Source of the DNA: Chloroflexota bacterium
Lineage (GTDB): Bacteria > Chloroflexota > Anaerolineae > UBA2200
NCBI GenBank assembly: GCA_014360755.1
Contig: JACIWX010000007.1
Span: 86,797 to 150,796 of the forward strand
Direction: 5' to 3'
Length of the DNA stretch: 64,000 nucleotides
The position numbers were made by a program, and so were the translations under genes. Shown in pieces: positions 55,265-64,000 of the stretch (position 1 is its first letter; each line of letters opens with the position of its first letter). The notes below the pieces were generated by a model, which was not told where the DNA came from, ran no database searches, and saw nothing but the letters and a program-made list of their open reading frames with translations.

Positions 55265-55815
55265 AAGTGGTTTACGAATACTCACACCTTGGCGGTTCTG
55301 AGATATTGCACATACATTATCCCCAGTGTGAGCGTGAAATCTACGAGGTGATTGCCAACGTTGAGGCACGCCGCTCAAAGATCAGCAAAGAGAAATCCAT
55401 GAAAGGTAGGGAACTCTACGCCCCAAGGGATATGAATCAACAATTCCGGCGACAGTTTGAGGACAGAGGGTATCGCGAAATAAGAGATACCTATACCATT
55501 CGCCTGCCCAATAGCGATATTGCCATTCCAGGAGCATTCAAGCAGATAGACTTTGTCAAGGACAAGGTGTTGGTCGAGGTACAGTTCGGGAAATATGCTT
55601 TTATGTTCTACGACCTGGCCAAGTTTCAGTACTTCTTCAACGAAAATAAAGCCGATGTCGGAGTCGAGATCGTGCCCTGCCACGCTCTACACAAGCGGAT
55701 GTCTACTGGTGTATCTTATGGAGAGCAGCTTGTGTATGACATTGAGCGTTTGAAAAGGCACTTCCCCGCTGTGCCAATAAAAGTAATCCTCATTGATGCT
55801 GGTGAGCCTATATAG
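55261..55815 (+). CDS. BglII/BstYI-family type II restriction endonuclease
   Basis: A 184-residue protein. The active-site arrangement D97-x8-E106-x-Q108 (QIDFVKDKVLVEVQFGKY) reproduces the Asp/Glu/Gln spacing of BglII, which uses ExQ instead of ExK. Overlap with the upstream methylase gene supports a restriction-modification pair. Recognition of RGATCY or AGATCT is plausible from the family but not shown. AT-richer codon use than neighbours suggests transfer. Confidence 0.85.
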   Translation: MKVVYEYSHLGGSEILHIHYPQCEREIYEVIANVEARRSKISKEKSMKGRELYAPRDMNQQFRRQFEDRGYREIRDTYTIRLPNSDIAIPGAFKQIDFVKDKVLVEVQFGKYAFMFYDLAKFQYFFNENKADVGVEIVPCHALHKRMSTGVSYGEQLVYDIERLKRHFPAVPIKVILIDAGEPI

Positions 55816-55856
55816 GCAAGCATTTGCCCACAACCACTGAGAAAGAATGGAGGCCT

Positions 55857-56639
55857 ATGGAAGACGAACAGGGGCGTCAATACCATATCCAATGCCGCGA
55901 AGGCGATGTGGGGCGCTATGTCCTCCTCCCTGGCGATCCTGGTCGTTGCGCAGTGATCGCCAACGCCTTTGACGAAGCATGGAAAGTGGCAGAACACCGG
56001 GAATATGTGACGTATACGGGGTTCTTGGACGGCCACAAGGTGTCCGTGACCTCGACTGGTATTGGAGCTCCCTCGACCGCCATCGCAGTGGAAGAACTCT
56101 CGCGCATCGGAGCCGATACATTTATCCGCGTCGGGACTTCGGGGGCGATGCAGCTCGACATCCTCCCCGGTGACCTGGTAATCGCTACAGGCGCGGTACG
56201 CGATGAGGGCACCACCATCCAGTACATCCCCCTCGCCTATCCAGCTGTGGCTTCGCACCAGGTGGTCAGTGCTTTGATCCAGGCAGCGGAGCGCAAGAAA
56301 AAGCGCTACCATGTAGGGATTGTCCAGTCCAAAGACTCGTTCTACGGCCAGCATGAACCAGAGGCCATGCCTGCCAGCGATTACCTGCTGAGCCGGTGGA
56401 AAGCCTGGCTGAGGGGAAACGTACTGGCTTCAGAAATGGAAGCGGCAGCCATTTTCGTCCTTTCCAGCATCAAGCGCCTGCGCAGTGGATGCATTGTTTT
56501 GGCTATGGCCAACCAGGAGTTGGCGAAGGTCCAGGGCAAGCGAGTGGTGGTCACCGACCTCAGCGACCTGATTGAGGTGGCCGTGGAGAGCGTGCGCATT
56601 CTCGCTGCATGGGATGATGCCAGAGAGGGTAAGCGGTGA
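55857..56639 (+). CDS. Uridine phosphorylase-like nucleoside phosphorylase
   Basis: A 260-residue PNP/UDP-family enzyme. The phosphate site is in VLLPGDPGR, followed by STGIGAPSTAIAVEEL and the ribose-binding SEMEAAAIFVL. It cleaves uridine with phosphate to uracil and ribose-1-phosphate; specificity for uridine is inferred from overall similarity. The start is MEDEQGRQ (GGAGG 3 bases upstream, tight); an upstream TTG is possible. Its stop overlaps the GTG start of the ABC ATPase (GTGA). Confidence 0.9.
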   Translation: MEDEQGRQYHIQCREGDVGRYVLLPGDPGRCAVIANAFDEAWKVAEHREYVTYTGFLDGHKVSVTSTGIGAPSTAIAVEELSRIGADTFIRVGTSGAMQLDILPGDLVIATGAVRDEGTTIQYIPLAYPAVASHQVVSALIQAAERKKKRYHVGIVQSKDSFYGQHEPEAMPASDYLLSRWKAWLRGNVLASEMEAAAIFVLSSIKRLRSGCIVLAMANQELAKVQGKRVVVTDLSDLIEVAVESVRILAAWDDAREGKR

Positions 56640-57544
56640 TCCAGACGGAGAACCTCACCAGGAAGTTCGGTGAGCTGGTCGCGGTAGAAGATCTCAGCCT
56701 GCAGGTGGGCGCCGGCGAAGTCTTTGGCTTCCTCGGTCCGAATGGCGCTGGGAAAACCACTACCGTGCGCATGCTGACCTGTCTCATCGCCCCCACCAGC
56801 GGCACGGCTATTGTGAACGGCTACCGCGTAGGGAAGGAAGACAAGCACATCCGCCGTACGGTGGGCTTGCTCACGGAGAGCCCGGGCTTGTACGATGGGC
56901 TGAGCGTGGAACACAACTTGCGCATCTATGCCAACCTGTACGAGGTGCGCGACCCCGCAAAGCAGGTAGAAAAGTACTTGCGCATGCTCGACCTGTGGGA
57001 CCGCCGCCATGACCCAGCAGCGACCCTCTCCAAGGGCATGAAACAAAAACTCGCCATTGCCCGCGCTTTGCTCCACGAGCCGCGAGTGCTCTTCCTCGAC
57101 GAGCCCACTGCCTCGCTCGACCCCGAAGCAGCCCATATGGTGCGTGAGTTCATCGCCGGGTTGCGCAAAGAAGGGCGAACTATTTTCCTGTGCACCCACA
57201 ACCTCGACGAAGCAGACCGCCTCTGCGATCGCATCGCGGTCTTCAAGACGCGCCTGCTGGCGCTGGACACGCCAGCCAATCTGCGGTCGCGCGTATTCGG
57301 GCGCAAAGTGGTCTTTCACCTGCGCCAAGCCGATGGCGCTATGGCGGAAGCGGTGAGGAAGATGCCATTCGTCAAGGATGTACAGGTGATAGATCACAAG
57401 CTGCTGGTCGCGCTGGATGACCCCGAAAGGCACAATCCAGAGATCATCCGCCTCCTGGTGGGTTTGGGCGCTGACGTGCAGTTCGTGGGTGAACTGCGCC
57501 GCTCTTTGGAAGACGTGTACCTGCAATTGGTCAAGAATGCTTGA
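56636..57544 (+). CDS. ABC transporter ATP-binding protein
   Basis: A 302-residue CcmA/DrrA-type ATPase. Walker A is GPNGAGKTTT, signature LSKGMKQKLAIARALL, Walker B VLFLDEPTASLDPE, H-loop CTHNLDEADRL, and a C-terminal regulatory extension. The signature Gly-Gly is KG as in many DrrA-type proteins. GTG start overlaps the phosphorylase stop. It pairs with the permease 85 bases downstream. Confidence 0.93.
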   Translation: MIQTENLTRKFGELVAVEDLSLQVGAGEVFGFLGPNGAGKTTTVRMLTCLIAPTSGTAIVNGYRVGKEDKHIRRTVGLLTESPGLYDGLSVEHNLRIYANLYEVRDPAKQVEKYLRMLDLWDRRHDPAATLSKGMKQKLAIARALLHEPRVLFLDEPTASLDPEAAHMVREFIAGLRKEGRTIFLCTHNLDEADRLCDRIAVFKTRLLALDTPANLRSRVFGRKVVFHLRQADGAMAEAVRKMPFVKDVQVIDHKLLVALDDPERHNPEIIRLLVGLGADVQFVGELRRSLEDVYLQLVKNA

Positions 57545-57551
57545 GTATTAA

Positions 57552-57606
57552 CCACGAAGACACAAAGACACCAAGAAAACCTTATTATTCCTTTGTGTCT
57601 TAGTGG
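57552..57606. repeat. Intercistronic hairpin (CCACGAAGACACAAAG type)
   Basis: CCACGAAGACACAAAG pairs with CTTTGTGTCTTAGTGG (one mismatch) around a 23-base A/T-rich loop, between the ATPase and permease genes. It may modulate relative expression or be a repeat of the type also seen near 48803. Confidence 0.65.
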
Positions 57607-57628
57607 TAAATATGGCAGAGAGGGGACC

Positions 57629-58417
57629 GTGACAAAGATCAAGACGATTATTCTCAAAGAATGGGCTGAGGTGTTCAAGAACCGCTTTGTGCTCTTCACT
57701 GTGATTTTTATGCCATTGTTTTTCACAGTGTTGGCGCTGGTGCTGCTCTTCCTGACACGGGCAGCAGGCACTGGCGACATCAGTAGCCCAACCCCAGATG
57801 CCTTTTTCCGCGCTTGCCCTGAGGGGCTTACTGCTGAGGAATGCCTGCAAATTTACTTCGTCAGCCAGTTCATGCTGCTGTTTCTGCTGACCCCGCTCAT
57901 CATCCCGGTCAACATCGCCGCCTATTCCATTGTAGGCGAAAAGACGACGCGCAGCCTGGAGCCATTGCTGGCTACGCCCATCACCACGCTCGAGCTGCTT
58001 GCGGGGAAGAACCTAGCAGCGGCGATCCCGGCCGTCCTGGCTACGTGGGCCAGTTTCCTGCTCTATGCCCTTGGAGCAAACCTGCTCCTCGACAATCCCA
58101 GAGTAGTTGCAGCATTGTTCGATCCCAAATGGTGGCTGGCGATTGCAGTTGTTGGGCCCTTGCTGTCCATCCTATCGGTCAATTTCAGCCTGATGGTCTC
58201 CTCACGGGTCAATGACCCCCGTGTGGCGGAGCAATTGTCGGCGGTAGTGATCCTACCGCTGCTGCTCCTCTTCTTCGGCCAGCTCGCGGGGTGGATTTTC
58301 CTCAGCCCGCGCTTGGTCGTCATCCTCGCTCTTATCCTTGTGGTTTTGGATGCGCTGATGGTCTTCCTGGCTACACGGTTGTTCCAGCGCGAGACCATCC
58401 TCACCCGTTGGCGGTAA
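57629..58417 (+). CDS. ABC-2 type permease
   Basis: A 262-residue protein with six hydrophobic segments. The first helix region is FKNRFVLFTVIFMPLFFTVLAL, and the conserved VGEKTTRSLEPLLATPITTLELLAGKNL loop is typical of ABC-2/NatB-like permeases. GTG start with GAGGGG upstream; the open frame before it lies in the hairpin. It partners the ATPase to export an unknown substrate. Confidence 0.88.
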   Translation: MTKIKTIILKEWAEVFKNRFVLFTVIFMPLFFTVLALVLLFLTRAAGTGDISSPTPDAFFRACPEGLTAEECLQIYFVSQFMLLFLLTPLIIPVNIAAYSIVGEKTTRSLEPLLATPITTLELLAGKNLAAAIPAVLATWASFLLYALGANLLLDNPRVVAALFDPKWWLAIAVVGPLLSILSVNFSLMVSSRVNDPRVAEQLSAVVILPLLLLFFGQLAGWIFLSPRLVVILALILVVLDALMVFLATRLFQRETILTRWR

Positions 58418-58434
58418 CGGAGGGCTAGACGCGG

Positions 58435-59202
58435 ATGAAGAAGGTGCTTCTGCCTCTCCTACTCTGTGCGGTGACCCTCTCTTTGCTTCCCACGTTGAAA
58501 GCGCAGGCAGAGGAACCACAACTGATCCTGCGGCTGCGGCGCGATTTTGGCTATGGCGGCTTCGGTGAGATTGAGGGCACTTTCCGCCTTCAAGCCAGTG
58601 GGCCGCAGGACTTGGTGCGCGTCATCTTTTACCTGGATGATGAGCCCGTCGCCGAAGTTGCCCAACCGCCTTTCCAATGGCAATTCCACACGAGCAGTTT
58701 CCCTCCGGGCAGTCACACCATGAGCGCCGTCGGCTATACCCGCGAGGGACAGGAACTGCACTCCAATGTGCTGCAAGCCCGCTTTCTGACCGCTGCAGAG
58801 GCTCGGCAAGCTACATCACGGCTACTGGTTACCCTGCTGGGCGCGATCCTGGGGATCATGGTTCTATCTGCTGCCGTTACGTTCCTGCTGTCCGGTGGCA
58901 AATCACGACCTCAGCCCGCTGGTATCCCGCAAAACTATGGCTTTTTCGGTGGTGCTATCTGCCCCCAATGCAAGCGCCCCTTTGCCCGCCATTGGTGGGC
59001 GCCCAATTTAGGCCTTGCCAAGCTGGATCGCTGTCCCCACTGCGGGAGGTGGAGTCTGGTGGGCAGAGCGTCTAGAGAAGAACTCGCCGCTGCGGAGGCA
59101 GCCTTATTGGAGCAGGCTGCGATGGGCAAGGCATACCCCACCCCTAGTGACGAGGAACGGCTGCGCCGTGCACTAGACGAGACGCGCTTCCTCGATGAGT
59201 AG
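58435..59202 (+). CDS. Membrane protein with Ig-like domain and zinc ribbon, unknown function
   Basis: A 255-residue protein. Signal peptide (MKKVLLPLLLCAVTLSLLPTLKAQA), an Ig-like extracellular domain (VRVIFYLDDEPVAEVAQPPFQWQFHTSSFPPGSHTMSAVGYT), one transmembrane helix (TLLGAILGIMVLSAAVTFLL), and a cytoplasmic zinc ribbon with CPQC and CPHC pairs. It begins 17 bases after the permease stop and likely belongs to the ABC exporter operon. No known family was recognised. Confidence 0.75.
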   Translation: MKKVLLPLLLCAVTLSLLPTLKAQAEEPQLILRLRRDFGYGGFGEIEGTFRLQASGPQDLVRVIFYLDDEPVAEVAQPPFQWQFHTSSFPPGSHTMSAVGYTREGQELHSNVLQARFLTAAEARQATSRLLVTLLGAILGIMVLSAAVTFLLSGGKSRPQPAGIPQNYGFFGGAICPQCKRPFARHWWAPNLGLAKLDRCPHCGRWSLVGRASREELAAAEAALLEQAAMGKAYPTPSDEERLRRALDETRFLDE

Positions 59203-59236
59203 GACCTCTTCGCTTGAAGAAAGAGAGAGGCGAAAT

Positions 59237-59265
59237 TTGACAAAAATGGCATTTCATGCCATACT
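59237..59265 (+). promoter_or_regulatory. Promoter of the T-box / ileS operon
   Basis: TTGACA (59237) and CATACT (59260) are spaced 17 bases, placing the start of transcription near 59272, just before T-box stem I. The spacer contains the palindrome GGCAT-TTC-ATGCC. Confidence 0.7.
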
Positions 59266-59274
59266 CTTACGAAA

Positions 59275-59540
59275 GGCTGTGATGGAAACGAGTAAGTGGC
59301 GGTAGCCGCTCAGAGAGCCTGGCAGGAGGTGGAAGCCGGGTGCGGTGAGCCCACTGAAAATCCTTCCGGAGCCGCCAACCGAAAGCGGCTTTGTCCGCAA
59401 GTAGACTTGGACGGTAGCGCCGGCCGTTATCACGGCGGGGGTATGAGCACGTACCCCATAGAGCGGGCACACCATGCCAATCAGGGTGGTACCGCGGGAG
59501 TGATTGAACTCTCGTCCCTGCAGGGGCGAGAGTTTTTCTT
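59275..59540 (+). promoter_or_regulatory. T-box riboswitch, isoleucine specifier AUC
   Basis: The exact T-box sequence AGGGTGGTACCGCGG lies at 59483-59497. Upstream, GATGGAAACGAGTAAGT and AGAGAGCC are the stem I base and K-turn elements, and the specifier-loop region GAAAATCCTTCCGGAG contains AUC at 59360-59362. A terminator hairpin (AACTCTCGTCCCTG with CAGGGGCGAGAGTT plus TTTTT, 59508-59537) follows. Uncharged tRNA-Ile would promote antitermination and expression of the GNAT and ileS genes downstream. Confidence 0.93.
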
Positions 59541-59556
59541 ATGGAATGGAGGAGCG

Positions 59557-60033
59557 ATGTCCGAGGTACATGTACGCCGCGCTACACTACAAGACGAGGA
59601 AGCGGTGCTCCAGTTGTGGCAAGAGATGATGGACTACCATGCGCACCTGGACCCCCGCTTTCAACCATCGCCGGACGGAAAAGCACATTTCCATGCAGCG
59701 CTGAAAGAGTGGATGGATGACGATACCCGGTGTGTGCTGGTGGCGGTGGCAGACGGCGAGGTCATTGGGTACATTATCGGCCGCCTGGCGGAAAACCCAC
59801 CTGTATTTGCGTTGCGCCGCTTTGGCTATGTTACAGACATCTGCGTGGCTCCGCCGTGGCGACGCCTGGGCGTGGGACGCAAGCTGTTTGCCGCGCTCCA
59901 GGAGTGGTTTCGCCAACAAGGCTTGCCCGTCGTGCAGCTCAATGTGGCGGCCTTGAACCCCACTTCCCAGGCATTTTGGCGTGCGATGGGGTTCCAGGAC
60001 TTTTTGAACCAACTGTGGTTAGACCTGGCATAA
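59557..60033 (+). CDS. GNAT-family N-acetyltransferase under T-box control
   Basis: A 158-residue protein with the acetyl-CoA motif VTDICVAPPWRRLGVGRKLFAALQEWF and NPTSQAFWRAMGFQ. GGAGGAG is 3-7 bases before the ATG at 59557. It sits between the isoleucine T-box terminator and ileS, so it should be induced by isoleucyl-tRNA starvation. The substrate is unknown; functions in acetylating amino acids or protein/tRNA termini are conceivable but unproven. Confidence 0.88.
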   Translation: MSEVHVRRATLQDEEAVLQLWQEMMDYHAHLDPRFQPSPDGKAHFHAALKEWMDDDTRCVLVAVADGEVIGYIIGRLAENPPVFALRRFGYVTDICVAPPWRRLGVGRKLFAALQEWFRQQGLPVVQLNVAALNPTSQAFWRAMGFQDFLNQLWLDLA

Positions 60034-60040
60034 AGCACTC

Positions 60041-60086
60041 ATTCCGTTTTACGTTTTACGTTTTACGTTTTACATATTCCGTATCT
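60041..60086. repeat. Heptamer tandem repeat (TTTTACG type, 6 units)
   Basis: ATTCCGT, TTTACGT three times, TTTACAT and ATTCCGT follow with period seven between the GNAT gene and ileS, 25 bases upstream of the ileS start. Confidence 0.8.
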
Positions 60087-60111
60087 AGGTTCTTTGTAGA
60101 AAGGAGGAAGG

Positions 60112-63288
<3,177 letters not shown>

Positions 63289-63487
63289 ATACTTGCCAGC
63301 GCGCTGCTATCAGGTGGGAATGGATATTATTCACCGAAAATTTACCTAACAAGTACCGAATTTTCACGTAATTGGTGTACCATCTCCGCCTGGGCAGGTT
63401 TCATGGCACATCGTACTCCCTCCTTCACCCTCGTTGCACCGACAACGTACCCTGGCCAACAACAAAGCCCAAACCTGTCCCAGGATG

Positions 63488-63523
63488 AAAGGCGGCCTCG
63501 ACTCGAGGCCGCCTTTCTTTTTT
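63488..63523 (+). terminator. Rho-independent terminator downstream of ileS
   Basis: AAAGGCGGCCTCGA pairs with CTCGAGGCCGCCTTT, followed by CTTTTTT. It is 200 bases after the ileS stop; the intervening sequence has no recognised gene. Confidence 0.88.
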
Positions 63524-63632
63524 ACCGCAGAGGGCGCAGAGCACACGGAGAAATCTTGGTTTTTACCGCCGAGAACGCAGAGCACGCAGAGAAAGGTTAT
63601 TTTACCGCAGAGAGCGCAGAGCACGCAGAGTA
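63524..63632. repeat. Three direct repeats of ACCGCAGAG-CGCAGAG units
   Basis: Copies at about 63524-63552, 63564-63592 and 63603-63631 read ACCGC(A/C)GAG followed by GCGCAGAGCAC or ACGCAGAGCAC and (A/G)C(G/A)GAGA, separated by T-rich spacers of about 11 bases. They directly follow the terminator. Confidence 0.75.
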
Positions 63633-63644
63633 GTTTTATTTCAC

Positions 63645-64000
63645 CACTGGAGCGTGGACGACGGCGTTTGCCATTGAGCCTGCCAGGGATTTCAATCCCT
63701 GGCTGAAACAGCAAGCCTCCTGAAGGGGGCTGCTGCCAATCACCAGTCGGCTTTAGCCGACTTACGTTTCAGCCAGGGAATTGATTCCCTGGCATCATCT
63801 GCGCCTGGGCTCCCATGCCCAGGTGAGGTGTGGTCTCCTGCGTCACCCTGAACGAAGCCGAGGGGCCTGCCCTGAGTACAACGAAGGGGTCTCATGGAAC
63901 TGAGGGAGATTCTTCGCCGCTACGCGGCTCAGAATGACAATGGGAGAGCAGGTGCTCTCACGTTTGGCGTGGACGCCGGGCAGTTCACCTGGAGCAATCT
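63645..64000 (-). mobile_element. Hairpin-rich mosaic repeat, family 2, copy E (runs off the window)
   Basis: From GGAGCGTGGACGACGG onward the sequence follows copy C closely: CAGGGATTTCAATCCCTG, AGTCGGCTTTAGCCGACT, CCAGGGAATTGATTCCCTGG, GCGCCTGGGCTCCCATGCCCAGG and the GCCGCTACGCGGC hairpin, ending inside the element at the window edge. Confidence 0.8.

Overview
The window looks like a chromosomal segment of a Chloroflexota bacterium, most likely Anaerolineae-like. This is an inference from style, not from a marker gene. The clues are a giant DUF11/SdrD-type secreted protein with Thr-Pro linkers and a C-terminal 'LYLPLV' motif, a second secreted protein with a similar 'LYLPVL' motif, an SpoIID/amidase/dockerin protein, a eukaryote-like long isoleucyl-tRNA synthetase, and intergenic DNA packed with heptamer repeats, hairpin repeats and MITE-like elements. 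No rRNA, tRNA or CRISPR array was recognised.

Region 1 (1-6.8 kb, minus strand) is a sulfur, iron and cysteine island read from a 4Fe-4S ferredoxin through CysK, an IscU-like protein, a serine acetyltransferase fused to a MIP18/DUF59 domain, a NifS-like protein, ferritin, a complete IscU-DUF59 scaffold, TusA, a TlpA-like thioredoxin lipoprotein and hemerythrin. Two features stand out. The TlpA-like gene has an in-frame UGA exactly at the first Cys of its WCPHC motif, followed by a 9-bp hairpin with a G-initial loop placed as in a bacterial SECIS, so it is a candidate selenoprotein. The NifS-like protein lacks the PLP-binding lysine but keeps the catalytic cysteine.

Region 2 (6.8-29 kb) holds a 3.6-thousand-residue surface protein, a Crp/Fnr regulator, DUF2905, endonuclease V, a sirtuin, the SpoIID/amidase/dockerin protein, a GH5-like glycosidase and a class III aminotransferase. 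Region 3 (29-42 kb) has a radical SAM enzyme with an unrecognised partner, HNH nuclease, LMW phosphatase, the hibernation factor HPF, a GT2 / FAD oxidoreductase / flippase envelope-glycan operon ending in a broken REP-associated transposase (RAYT), a methyltransferase, a DUF3368/UPF0175 toxin-antitoxin pair and a TGS GTPase.

Region 4 (42-64 kb) contains a RidA/Er-VIT1/GNAT/GyrI-like operon, SMC, a GxxExxY protein, asparaginase, an RluD-type pseudouridine synthase, two FTP/M36 metalloprotease-like proteins without signal peptides, a type II restriction-modification pair with a BglII-type nuclease, a uridine phosphorylase / ABC exporter / zinc-ribbon membrane protein run, and a T-box riboswitch (specifier AUC) controlling a GNAT acetyltransferase and IleRS.

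Intergenic DNA carries four repeat types: heptamer tandem repeats; GTAG-plus-hairpin REP-like units; a 130-155 bp MITE with 14-bp terminal inverted repeats, one copy flanked by a target duplication; and a 450-620 bp hairpin-rich mosaic element (five copies), one bounded by inverted repeats and an 8-bp target duplication.
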